From NCBI GenBank assembly GCA_002245135.1, contig NGBS01000878.1, forward strand, positions 124,001 to 188,000: a DNA stretch of 64,000 bases, read 5' to 3'. The notes under the pieces were generated by a model. The model saw nothing but the letters and a program-made list of their open reading frames with translations. It was not told the DNA's origin and ran no database searches. Below are positions 34,714-46,003 of the stretch, one piece after another; the first letter of the stretch is position 1; every line of letters starts with the position of its first letter. This stretch comes from Proteromonas lacertae (lineage: Eukaryota; Sar; Bigyra; Opalinata; Proteromonadidae). The translations under genes were made by a program, and so were the position numbers.

Positions 34714-35587
34714 ATGGAGAGGTTATTGACCGTATTGGAGAAGTTATTCCCAAAGAAGTTAGCAGAAAATTGGTATAATTTAATACTAATATATTGTACA
34801 GGGATAATATTGGATTATTGTTAGAACCAACAAAGAAACTGATCAATCCTCCCTATAAATTACTTTTAACAAATGATGTTACAGATGCAGTTGTAGAAGA
34901 AGCAATAAAGAATGAAATAAACATGATAATCAGTTATCATCCAATAATTTTCAGTGGTCTTAAAAGATTAACCCAAACTGATCGAGTAAGTCGAATAATA
35001 TTAAATTGTGCTGTTAATGGGATAGGAATATACAGTTATCACACCAGTTGTGATTCAGTTCTTGGAGGTGTAAATGACTGGTTAGTATCAGGAATAGGTG
35101 GAACAAACTCAAAACCAATTGAGCCAAATCCAACAGTTGCAGATGCAGGATCAGGTAGAATATGTGATATTAATCCACCAATTTCATTTGAAGAGCTATT
35201 AAACAGAGTTAAAAGGACATGTAATATTGAACATGTTAGAATCGCTGTATAATAATAATAATAATAATAAAATATTATGTTATTATTATTGAATAGAAAC
35301 CAACAAATACTGACAAATTAATAAAAAGAGTGGCTGTTTGTGCTGGAAGTGGAGGTAGTTTGTTTAAATCACTTAGTGGTGATATTGATGCATATTTCAC
35401 AGGAGAAATGTCACATCATGAAGTATTGGAATTGATATCAAAAGAAGCATTTGTTATTTTGACTAATCACAGTAATAACGAAAGAGGATATTTGAAAATT
35501 ACTAAAAGTAAAATTGAGTCTGAATTAGATGATAAATATTCAATAATTATTAGTAATGAAGATCATGATCCATTAATTGTAGGATGA
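34714..35587 (+). CDS. NIF3L1: NIF3/DUF34 metal-binding hydrolase-like protein
   Basis: Three exons (introns 34773-34801 and 35247-35296) give 264 residues, the usual length for the family. The N-terminus LAENWDNIGLLLEP matches the conserved SxAExWDNVGLLV, followed by LLTNDVTDAVVEEA, the metal-ligand motif ISYHPIIF, YSYHTSCDSVLGGVNDWL, VAVCAGSGGSLF, DAYFTGEMSHHEVLE and ILTNHSNNERGYL. These are the residues that form the dinuclear metal site in NIF3 proteins. The biochemical role of NIF3 is unsettled; a metal-dependent hydrolase is the common suggestion. The second intron begins with a TAATAA-rich 50-nt stretch. Confidence 0.93.
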
Positions 35588-35786
35588 GTATATTAACTCT
35601 ATTAGAATAATATCAATAAATTGTTAATTATATTCATTAGTCGTTTTTATTTCAATTAGATAATTTATTTTTCACCATTAGTAAATGTTACAAAATATTA
35701 TATATACACATTCTTAATGCGAAATAAAAATACACTTATTAATCTAAAATATATAATTAAAAAAAAAAATTAGTATTTAGAAGTCT

Positions 35787-37429
35787 CTAACTAGTAAGCT
35801 TTATAACTTCGTCTTCAGGAATTTCTATCTCTACATGTTTTCTATTTACTCCAAAAGGACCTGGTTCTAATAATATTACAGTATTCTTAAGTATTTCAAT
35901 ATTTGGAATCTCTTTAATCTCTGCTCCTATGAAATATCCTAATATTACTCTCAATACAGCCTATAATAAATAAATAAATAAATAAATAAATATACATTAT
36001 GTGAAATTACAACTACATCATCTCTACTTCTTTCTAACTCCAATATAATTGGCTTCAATCTCTCTATTACATCTAAATAAGATTCACCACCTGCACCTGG
36101 ATATCTAAATATCAATTTATTCTTCTTTCTTTCCTCAGAAACACTATGATATTTATTTTCTATTTCCTGATATGTTAATCCTTCACATTTCCCTCCTCCT
36201 AATTCGTTTAATAATCGAGTTTTTATTATCTATTTTATCAACAATTATATATAAATATACTGATGTATTTGGTATTTCATTAAAATAACCACCAGTTTGA
36301 ATTGAGGCTTGTAAAGTACTTGTATAAACCAAAATCTTATTCTGTTTCAATTTATTACTTTTAGATTCCTGTTTTTCTTCAACAACTTTCTTCAATGATT
36401 CTGTTAATACATACTGTGCAGCTTCATGACTATATACTATACCAGTTGGTGTTAATTTACTATCTCCACTTAATATACCTTTCACGTCATTCACTGTTTC
36501 ACCATGTCGCAATAAATAGATCTTTCTTGGTTGAATATGAATGTTACCTAAATATGTTACAATCTCCATAGGTAAATAACCATGAACTCTATTTAATTCC
36601 ATATGTTCACCAACCTATTAATAATAATAATTATTATTATTATTATATTATATAAATACATTGAATAATCTAATATAAGTTAATTTTTTATCACTTTCTT
36701 GATTTAATGGTTCATACACTTCTTCATATTCTTTTACTCTTTTCATGAAATCTTCTCTAGCTACTACTGGATCCATATCTCGATAATCTGGCGAATTTAA
36801 TTTCATTTGATAATTACGCTCTAATATTACAGGATCTGTACAAACACTTTCTATAAATAATAATTCAACTCCTTTGGCATGTTGAATCAAAGCATCTCTT
36901 CTAGCTCTTGTTGTGTTTGTAGCATCAAATATTGCGATTCGTAATGATCTTTGGTAGGAAGATCCGGATAATAAATAGTTTAGAACATCTTGAAAAGCAG
37001 TCATTGCTAATTTTTGTCGAATTAAATTACCTTGTTCATTTGAATGATCAAAAAATTCAAAGGATTGGTCACATTTCACTGCCTATACCAATAGAATATG
37101 TAAACTGTATACTTTTCTTCGATAATCACCTACATTGAATATTTTGCACTCAAAACCCTGCCATAATAAATATCTTTTAAGTAACCTTACAATATAGCTT
37201 TTGCCACGAGCCTAAATCTCATTTATAAAGATAAAAATACTGGCAAACCACACATTACAATACATGTTGGCATTTGAGAGAATACATGCAACCTATTAGT
37301 TAATATTCCTAAAGTTGAATTATCAAAAATATAAGATACTATTCTCTTTTTCAGCGGATGGGGTTCTTGGACTCGCTTTAGGCGTGGGCACTCCAGAGTG
37401 ATATTTTGATTGAGTAAATAAGACGTCAT
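35787..37429 (-). CDS. PFKFB: 6-phosphofructo-2-kinase / fructose-2,6-bisphosphatase
   Basis: Six exons (introns 37212-37240, 37083-37112, 36615-36659, 36230-36260, 35961-35995) encode about 490 residues. The kinase half has a Walker A loop (CGLPARGKSY, split by the first intron), KIFNVGDYRRK, FDHSNEQG, FDATNTTRARRD, SPDYRDMDP and EDFMKRVKEYEEVYEPL. The phosphatase half has the histidine phosphatase motif IYLLRHGETVND, then LNELGGGKCEGLTYQEI, RYPGAGGESYLDVIERL and the second histidine in VISHNAVLRV. The enzyme sets fructose-2,6-bisphosphate, the regulator of glycolysis versus gluconeogenesis. The N-terminal 55 residues are lineage-specific and may be regulatory. Both active sites look intact. 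Confidence 0.93.
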
Positions 37430-37615
37430 CTATCTTCAACTTAAGATTGTTCATCAATTAAAGAGTTGGTAAGATTTTGGTAAAATGACACGTCAAAATG
37501 TAAAGTGACACATTAAACACTTAAAACCCCTAAAAAAACAAATTAAGTCTAAAATAATAATATTTGTAATAATAATAATAATAATAACATATAATTAGAA
37601 AGAAGAACGCTATGT

Positions 37616-39686
37616 TTATGAACTATCTGATTTTACTTTTGTATCACCCTTACTAGAAGAAGCAGTACTAGCTGCTGACGAATCAGATTTAGGAGGAGAG
37701 GGTGATGTCTTAATAACGACAGAAGCCCAGCTATTTGGTTTCTAATTAACAATATATATAATTCAATATACAGGTTCAGTAGATGAGCTATCAACAGAAG
37801 AAGTATTATTAGTGGATTTGCCTTTATTTCTATTTGAGCTATTACCACTATTACTTCCTTTTCTATTACCTTTATGATGATTGTTAGATGCAGTATTTAC
37901 TACATTGTTACTTCCTGTTGTTGTTGTTGAGGTATTAGATGGAGATGATGATGGTGATGATGATTCAGCAGGGAAATAAGCCCAAGTAGTTGTAGTAGCA
38001 GTAGTATTGGATTTAGGTTTTCTATCTTTTTTCTTATCTTTAGAACTAGTTCTATTTCGTTTATTTTGTGTACTGTTATTATTATTATTAACAGCAGTTG
38101 TAGTAGTAGAAGGTGGTGGAGGTTGTTGTTGTTGAACAGTAGAATTATTATTTGATTTGCCTGTTTTAACAACAGTTGCATATCCTTTTGGTTCAAAGGG
38201 TGGTGGAATAACTCCAGTCTGTGATGATGGTAATGGCTTTTTGCTTAAAGTATCAACATCAATATTACCATAGATCATATTAGAATAATCAGTAGAATCA
38301 ACACTATCAAATCGGAAAGGTCTAGAATGTTCTAAAGCTTGATCAATAGACATAGATCGTTGTAATTCTAATAATCGAGCATTTGGTTTATCACCAATAG
38401 CAGCAGAATGATCTCCAGGTTGTAAATTAGGAGGAAGTGAAAATTTTGTATAATTTTTAACAATTTTAATTATTTCATCTTCAGTGTAGGAAATATAAGG
38501 TTCTTTGTAAGTAGTAGTGTTTTCATCAGAAGCTAATGGTGGAAAAGATAACTCTTGAATGATTGGTTGAGATGGCATTGATGATAGATAACTATTGTTA
38601 TTGTTATTATTGTTATAATAGTCATCATTTCGTCTATTATTTCTACCACCACCACCTCTTGAATACTTTCTCCTATTATTTCCATTATTATTATTTCGTC
38701 TATCATCTTTACGATTATTATTATTATATTGTCTATTTCTATTGTTATAACCACCACCACCACCACCTCGTCTATTATTATTATATTGTCTATGCACTTG
38801 ATCATTCATATATATATTTTGATCATACATTCCTAAAGGAGCGTTAGGTGGTAAATCTTCATTATTATAATCATATCCACCATTGTTAGGATAATAATAT
38901 TGACTGTATTGAGTATAATATGAATAAGAATCAGTAGAATTTGGATCATAAGATGATGCTAATGGTGAAGTTGAACTTATAGTATTTACAGGTGTTGAGG
39001 TTGTAGATGATGAATTATTATTATTATTATTAACATCAACTGATTCATTTCCTACTGTTGTTGTTGTTGTTGTATTATTCCCTATATTGATTGTTGGTGT
39101 TGTTGGTATAGATGTTATAATTGATGATGGTAATCTTGCATGAACTCTATTTCCATTGATTTCCTTCTTCATTGCTTGTAAAGCAGCTGATTTTGCATGG
39201 GCTTCAGAATCAAAGGTGACAAGCCAAGTGTTTGCCAATTCTTTTTCTATTCTTTTGATTGGTCCTAAGTTTGGATCTGTGAATAATCCTCTTATATCTT
39301 CTTCAGTGGCTTTTTCATCGATATCTCGTAGTAAGATTGTTGTTCGTTCCGTCTAATAGTTTATATATATAAGGTATATATATACTGTTCTTTTGACTTT
39401 TACTGTCGATTTATCTCCAGATAAAACACATAATTCACATTTTGATAAAATATCCGTTATTATGTCAATATCAGTTGTTATTGGTTTTAACTTATTCACA
39501 ATTGTTGATACTGGTACATTTGAATTACCATCTATAGCACTACTTAATTCTTCATCATTTTGTAGATTGGATGGTTGTAAAAGATTATTAATCTACATTA
39601 AGAAATTATAAATAGGCTGAAAATATAAATACTTCTTTTTCAAGCTTGGAACGAACATCTGATGTTTTATCTGAGGTACTCGACAT
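37616..39686 (-). CDS. LARP4: La-related protein 4 (LARP4) homologue
   Basis: Four exons (introns 39593-39632, 39353-39385, 37742-37771) encode about 655 residues. Residues 15-85 are a divergent La motif (INNLLQPSNLQNDEELSSAIDGNSNVPVSTIVNKLKPI), here lacking some aromatic residues. An RRM follows (TTILLRDIDEKATEEDIRGLFTD...NTWLVTFDSEAHAKSAA) matching the LARP4 RRM in spacing. The rest is low complexity: poly-Thr, poly-Asn, GGGG/NNNRR (RGG-like) and poly-Pro/Gln, with a conserved-looking island FPPLASDENTT...SYTEDEIIKIV near residue 360. LARP4 binds poly(A) and PABP and protects mRNA tails; that role is inferred. Microsatellite-like codon runs make this gene prone to length change. Confidence 0.83.
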
Positions 39687-40002
39687 TTTTTATTCTTGAC
39701 TAAATAAAACTTACTATCTCTAGTAGTCTATAAAATAAAAGAATTAGAAAATGGAAGAAAGAAGTATAGCATATAATAAAAACATGGAGATATTGCCCAA
39801 CCATATGGGTTAGAATATTCATTTGAGAGATAGGTATATCACATATAGAGAAATATTAGTACTTTGAAAAACAATCTGATGATTTAATGCAAATGATTGG
39901 CTCAAACCTCAGATCAAATCACGACTCAAGCCTCAAAGCTGTTTCTTCTTTTTTTTAAACGACAATTCAGTTATATTAACATTCCTTTTGTATTAGAAAA
40001 AT
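39687..40002. promoter_or_regulatory. Divergent promoter region with TCAAGCC
   Basis: The region between the LARP4 and CAAX-protein starts. TCAAGCC at 39926-39932 is followed by TCAAAGCTG. No gene is seen. Confidence 0.35.
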
Positions 40003-40488
40003 ATGGATGACACAGACGTTCATTTGACCAGATTTTCACATCTAGATGGTGCACACATAAGTGGCACTGTAACGTATTATCAGTAAAAACTTATCGTTTT
40101 ATAGAAAGGATGAAATAAAAAGTGTATCTAAGAAACAAAATGCAGCTGTATATTTTATTTTATTTATTTCGGGTAGAGGCTGGTGATGATGAATCTAGAG
40201 TCAGCAGCTGTAGAAAAAGACGAATCAGGGCATAATATAGTAGAAGAATTTGACGGTTTGAAAGCGGCAAAAATAGATAGTCCTTCACACAATAATAATA
40301 ATTATAATTACAATAATGACAATACACTACATCAACCTCTAATACCAGCAGAAAATGAAGAAGCAATAAAACTGAAACCGTCTACTGATATAGGTACCAC
40401 CTCTCCGTCGAGTGAAAATTCACAAATTCAGCCAAAACCGAAAACAGATGATGAAACCCCCAAATCTTCTTGTTGTGTTATAATGTAA
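40003..40488 (+). CDS. Small prenylated (CAAX-box) protein
   Basis: Three exons (introns 40074-40104 and 40148-40176) encode 141 residues. The C-terminus SSCCVIM is a CAAX box (CVIM) preceded by a second cysteine, so farnesylation or geranylgeranylation plus palmitoylation is predicted. No GTPase motifs are present; the body is acidic and Asn/Ser/Pro-rich with a tract of NNNNYNYNN. It is therefore a short membrane-tethered disordered protein, not a Ras. The first exon (MDDTDVHLTRFSHLDGAHISGT) was found by following the intron pattern; without it the ORF would start at an internal Met. Confidence 0.7.
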
Positions 40489-40638
40489 TTATATATGTGT
40501 TAATATTTATCAAATCTCACACAGAATCATAGATAATTATTATCATGATTAATTTTTTCAATTTTCTTTTAAACTATATATATATTATAGTAGTGTGATA
40601 AACCATGTTTTGTTTTAATTAAAAAAATATATTATATG

Positions 40639-42633
40639 TTAATCTGTTGGTGTTGTTTCATTCAACATATCATTCAAAGCATCTTTCAATTGGCTATTTT
40701 CTTCTTCTATCTGTTTGCCTCTTTCAATGAGATTATTCACAAGCTCTTCTAAAGATCTGTTTTCATCTACTAGATAGTTATTATCATCCTCTAATTCAGT
40801 TATTCCTTTTGATTTTGTTTCAATTTCATATTCCAATTCTCTTATTTGCTATATATATAAAACAATAACAATAAATACATTTTTAAACCTCTGAATCATT
40901 TCTTCAGTATCAACATCAGTTTCAGCAATCGTAATTGTCATTCTTTCATTTTCATCCTTCAAATGTTTTAATTTCTTTATATTCTCCTCATTTGCATAAT
41001 ACAATCTTTCAATTTTTTGATATAAATCTTCTGTAGATATTCCTGTAGGTTCATGAATAATTCTCTATAATATAAAATGCATTAATATAAATAAATAAAT
41101 ACCTTTATTGTTTCAAGTATTTGTATAGGAATCATTGTATCACGTTCATTTTCATCATCATCATCAGTTTTATCTTTTCTACCTCCCAATTTAGATAAAT
41201 AATATTCAAATGTATTTGGATAATTCACTTTTACATATTTCATTATCTCTTCAGCTCCCATCCAATCCATTACTCTTTCTTTTATCATATTATTCAACTT
41301 TTCATTGGTCATTTTTTCTTCATCTCTCATCATACTTGAAATATGAATTTCTTTTAAAAATTCATCCACCTTCAGGAAATTAGCGTTTAATAATTGCGCT
41401 TTTCTCAGTAATTCTGTTAATCTCTTTATTTCATCATCTGCTCCTTCATATTTCTTCATATAATCCATATCTTCTTTTATGGCATCTTTCATATCAAATA
41501 TGATTTTATCTTTTTCACTAACTTCATTTTCTAACTCAGCTATTCTTGATTCATAAAAGTTTATAATATTCTCATTGTTTTCATTGTTACTTATTGTATC
41601 AGCAAGACTTATAAATGACATTCCATCATCAAAATCTATCCAATTTGGAGCTTCTAATTCAATCTCATTATCTTCTTCTTCTTCTAATGCTGGTTGTTCT
41701 TCTTCTCCTTCTTTCTTTGGCATTGGTGGTGGTAAATATTCTACTTCTTCTGCTACTATTGGCTCTACAGTCTGTTCAATTGGAACTGGTATCTCTATTT
41801 CTTCATCTGTTTTTTCAACTACAGGTGGAGGTATTGAATCTTGTTTAACCATTTCTACATCTCTCAATTCTGCTTTCTGTTGTTGTTCTTTGAAGAATTT
41901 CAACATACTGAATAGTTTTTGATCTTTTTTCCTATTTAAACTTTTCACTCTACTGTTTAAGAATTGTTCTGATTCTATTTCTTTGTTTTTTGCCATTCTT
42001 TGAGCTAATTGACTATGTTCTTTCATTTCTTTTGTCTTTCTAGCTATTTCTTCCTCTCGAGCTTTTCTTTCTATTTCTTTTTTGTCATTTAATTTTTTCT
42101 ATGTTTTAAAAAATATAAAATAATAATAATATATTTTTAATACTCTCTTTTCTTGTTTTAATTGTTTATATTTTTCCAACACATCTTTCATATCTTTGTG
42201 TTTTTCTATCATCAATTGTTCATATTTTTCTCCTTTCTCTTTAATATCTTTTATATTTAATCTGTCAGGGTGTATATGCTGTGTTAAATTCTTTTTTGAC
42301 CTGTTTAATCTCTTATTTAAAGTAGCGTAATTCACATGCCTAATTGATGCTTGCGAAGATACACTAGATAATAGAGATTTTTGTGCTATTATAACACAAA
42401 AATAAAACTATAACTATACACATATTCTTTAACGTGTTTGTAGCATTTTTCTTTAATGTACTAGTCTTTTTTAATGTGTTTGTTGCTGTTTTCAATAAGT
42501 TTTCTCTATGATTTAAAGTACTAACAGAAGATTTGAGAGAATTGGCACTTTCTTTTAATTTTTGAGATGCTTCTACAGTTAGGTTTCCATTTGAATCTAA
42601 AATATCCCCAAACTCATCTCCAAATCCATCCAT
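40639..42633 (-). CDS. Long coiled-coil protein, unknown
   Basis: Five exons (introns 42386-42419, 42099-42143, 41065-41102, 40849-40878) encode about 615 residues. The start MDGFGDEFGDILDSNGN is acidic. Heptad-rich basic coiled coil then runs to about residue 250, followed by an acidic Pro/Glu linker (PIEQTVEPIVAEEVEYLPPP), a short motif APNWIDFDDGMSFISLADTI, and further coiled coil to the end. No enzymatic domain or signal peptide is visible. A cytoskeletal, basal-body or tethering role would fit the shape, but this is only inference. Confidence 0.75.
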
Positions 42634-42847
42634 TTTTTGTTTTAATTAATCAAACTTGTTTGAGACAAAAACAAAAGATTTAAGCTGAATATTGTTTAGA
42701 CACACATTGTTAAATTTTTGGAATGTTTTTGCCTTATCTTTTTAATGCTATTGGCAAGAAAAAATATAAATTGAACAAATATCAACAAATATAACAGATA
42801 ATTGAATAAATATTGAAAGAATAAGTAAGAAAAAATTATGCTATCTT

Positions 42848-43229
42848 CTACCATTTCAAATTATTAGGATAAGTAGAGTGGTTCTTCCAAGGAATTTGAT
42901 CATATCTTCTCTTAACTTCCTCTAATGTCCAATTTACATTCCAATCACCGGATGGGGATGATACAGCATCACAATATGCTTTCATATGCGTATATGCCAT
43001 ATCTCCTTCTTCATACATATGTTGAAGTTTCTTTGGATCTGTTTCATTTCTATTTTCTCGAAATGCTATAATAACAAAATATAGGTGATTAATACCTATT
43101 CTAACCTCTTCATATATCTTCTTTTGCTTTATACTAGGATAGTGTTTTGCAACCTGAAATATAATTAACTGTATATACTTTTAGTAAGTTACGATACATC
43201 TGTAATAATTCACTTCTGCTTCTATTCAT
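42848..43229 (-). CDS. LYR-motif (Complex1_LYR) protein
   Basis: Three exons with introns at 43154-43178 (25 nt, CAG acceptor) and 43066-43095 close to 108 residues. The N-terminus SELLQMYRNLLKVAKHYPSIKQKKIYEEVRIAFRENRNETDP fits the LYRM pattern (L/MYRxLLK ... FRENxxxxDP), with Met in place of the first Leu of LYR. LYR proteins act with acyl carrier protein in mitochondrial Fe-S cluster assembly or respiratory-complex assembly. The C-terminal DWNVNWTLEEVKRRY...PWKNHSTYP does not match LYRM4/ISD11, so the subfamily is open. It implies a mitochondrion or related organelle. Confidence 0.75.
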
Positions 43230-43235
43230 CAAAAT

Positions 43236-43260
43236 CAAATTTCAAACTATCAAGCTTTTA
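43236..43260. promoter_or_regulatory. Compact divergent promoter (45 bp)
   Basis: Only 44 bp separate the ATGs at 43229 (minus) and 43274 (plus). The gap contains TCAAGCTT, the variant motif. Confidence 0.4.
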
Positions 43261-43273
43261 TGGGGTTTGAAAA

Positions 43274-43820
43274 ATGAGTCAATCTGAATCTTTTGCTCTA
43301 TCTAGTATTTTTACTCTGTAATATTTTTAATAGATATAATAGCATTTCACAATCAGGTACAAGGGTTAAATGATAATGTTCATTCAAATCTTATAAATAT
43401 CTTTCAAGAAATAGAAGTATTGTATTTAAATATTATAAGAATAGAAGAAAAATAGTGAAAAAGAAATTATTGATATAGTAGAGAAAGCTAATAATTGTCA
43501 AACGCTATTAATCCCAAATGGTGATTATCTAGCACAATTATCACAAGATAGTATAATAATGGTGCATAATATTACTTAATAGTATATAATATAATGAAAT
43601 CACTCCAAGGAACAAGAGCTATGAAGAAATACTTTGAAGTATAGTTAAAATATTTATGATTTAATAGAATGAAAGAAAAACGACTAGTTCTACATGTAGT
43701 GATTATGTGAAAGAAGAAAAACTGAAATTACAGCAAGATTTATCTGACAAGAGGAAGACAATAACAGATTTCTATGCAATTCAAACACAGGAATTACGAA
43801 GGAAATATAATTCTACATAA
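43274..43820 (+). CDS. Small helical protein of unknown function
   Basis: Five exons (introns 43305-43333, 43417-43444, 43551-43582, 43639-43667; 28-32 nt each) close to 142 residues ending in TAA. None of the exons exceeds 160 nt, so no long ORF marks it. The sequence (MSQSESFALSNIIAFHNQV...) is predicted helical throughout, with a charged coiled-coil end (KEEKLKLQQDLSDKRKTI). Size and shape resemble small BLOC-1/BORC or spindle-type subunits, but there is no diagnostic motif and I assign no function. Confidence 0.6.
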
Positions 43821-43907
43821 AAATTATTTATTTTAGTTTTATTTGTTTTTTTATAGGTCAAGATCTGATCAAAACGATAAATTTTAAATCTTTCTTTTTC
43901 TTAAGAA

Positions 43908-45988
43908 ATGAATGTTGGATGCTACATTAGAACTACTTCTCAAATTCTTCAGAAACTCATTAAAGATAATAATCCGCTTGTGAAACAGGTAAAGGTATAA
44001 ATAAAAAATTGAAATGTGATTAGATATTAAATACAATTATATCATGTTCTGACAGTTACAAATTGGGTGATATAGATTCTGTTGCAGTAGAATTAATATC
44101 AGCTACCTCCATTCAAGATCTGTTTCTTTTAATCTATGAGTAACGAATAATATGCATATATATTTATGTAGTAAGAAATTCACAATAGTGAAATCTTATG
44201 AAAGTGAATCATGTAAAATCCTTTTCTTTAAATCAATTGAAAAACAGAAAATATGTAAGTATCCATTACATCTTACTTTTGCTATATCTCCACATACAAA
44301 TAATTTGAACAAAGTATAATTATACTACTTATATTGAAATGTTTAGATTATCAAATCACTCCACTCTGTTGCTGAAATAAACTATATGACAAGTTTAATG
44401 ATAAGTGAAACAGTAAAATTCTTTATTCCTAGTATACCAAAAGATAAATTAGGTTATACATTGTATTACTGTGAAATATTATCCAACAATTCTCAAAATG
44501 ATATAAAACTATGTGACATTGAAAGAATATTATCAAATTATAGTTCTTTATACACTGTATCAAGTAGTTTAGAAGATATTCCATTATGTCCATTACGAAA
44601 TGAAGATAGTAATGAAACAACAATAGATGAATCATTATCTCCAATGTCATTATCAATCAAAGTATCAGCAACTTCACATTTCAATGCAGTTGCTAAAACA
44701 ATCAAATCTGATAAATATCCATTAATATCATTGGCTGTAGGAGAACCTGATTTTCATCCACCAATTGAAGTAATAAGAGCGACAGGAAGAGCAGCTGAAG
44801 ATGGTTTTTATAGATATAGTCCAATATTAGGTTTAGATTCATTAAGACAGTTAATTAGTAATGATTATAAAGTAAGAAAACATGTTGATTATAATATTAA
44901 TGAAATATGTTTGTGTAACGGAGGAACTCAAGCTGATACTGAAGTATATTATTAATTATTATTATTATTTATTATAGGCTTTGATGATATTATTACACCC
45001 AAATGACGAAGTAATAATTCCAGCTCCTTATTGGACATCTTATCCTGAAATGGTGAAAATAGGAAATGGAATTCCAAAAATTGTACAAACTTGTGAAGAA
45101 AATGACTTTTTATTAACAGGGAGAGAATTAGATGATGCTATTACTCCAAATACAAAATGCGTAGTATATTTTTTCTAAACTTATAAATGAAAATAGGTAA
45201 TATGTAATCCAAGTAACCCAACAGGAACATTTTATAATAAATCAAAACTAGAAGAATTATATAAAGTGTTAATGAAACCAGAGAATCAACATGTATGGGT
45301 ATTATATGACGAAATATATGAAAGATTAATGTTTAATGATGATGAAGAAGATGAAGAAGAAAGAGAACACATATCTTTCGCATCATTTGTAGGAATGAAA
45401 AATAGAACATTGACAGTAAATGGATATTCTAAATGTTATGCAATGACTGGATATAGAATTGGATATTTGTGTGGTCCAGAATCATTCATTTCTATATTCG
45501 CTAATACTCATTCTCATTTGACTCATAGTCCTTCAGTAATATCTCAAAAAGCTGCTGAAATTACTTATACACTTGATAATACTGTATATATTGTTTTTTA
45601 TTAATTATGAATTATAGTATGTTAATGAAAGAGTAAGAGAGTTAAAACATAAACATGATATTGCTTATAATATATTGAAAGATATTCCAAATATAAGAGT
45701 AAGAAAAGCAAGTGGTACTATCTATTTATATCCTAATATTGATTGGTATATAAATAAGAAAAGCAGAGAAGGAGTTGTAATTGATAATGACAATACATTC
45801 TGCATAGAATTGTTGAAGAAATATCAGTATATTGTTTTCATGATTATTTATTGCTTTATAGCATTTGTGTAGTTCCTGGTGAATGTTTTGGTAAAAGTAA
45901 TTACTTTAGAATTTGTTTTTCTACAAATGAAGAGAAATTATTAGATGCTTTGAATAGAATTAAACTATTTTTATCCGAATTAATGTAA
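43908..45988 (+). CDS. Class I aminotransferase with unknown N-terminal extension
   Basis: Eight exons (introns 43995-44023, 44140-44171, 44314-44346, 44944-44977, 45164-45196, 45584-45617, 45827-45861) close to about 616 residues. From about residue 210 it is a class I PLP aminotransferase of the bacterial AspB/prephenate-aminotransferase type: LAVGEPDFHPP, YRYSPILGLDSLRQLI, LCNGGTQ, VICNPSNPTGTF, VLYDEIYERL and the PLP lysine in NGYSKCYAMTGYRIGYLCGP, with FRICFST near the end. About 210 residues precede this domain and match nothing I know. The join is supported by continuous frame but could be two fused or mis-joined genes. Aspartate or aromatic amino acid transamination is likely. Confidence 0.85.
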
Positions 45989-46003
45989 CAATTTTTATTT
46001 TAA

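Noticed and set aside
35247-35296. TAATAA microsatellite as a break in the NIF3 gene
   Set aside because: It is a 50-nt GTAT...TAG intron and both flanks are conserved NIF3 sequence.
38563-38847. Overlapping Tyr/His-rich and Ile-rich ORFs on both strands
   Set aside because: They are other-frame readings of the Asn/Gly/Arg low-complexity region of LARP4.
41575-41922. Plus-strand Ser/Leu-rich ORFs
   Set aside because: They are antisense shadows of the acidic Glu/Pro linker of the coiled-coil gene on the minus strand.
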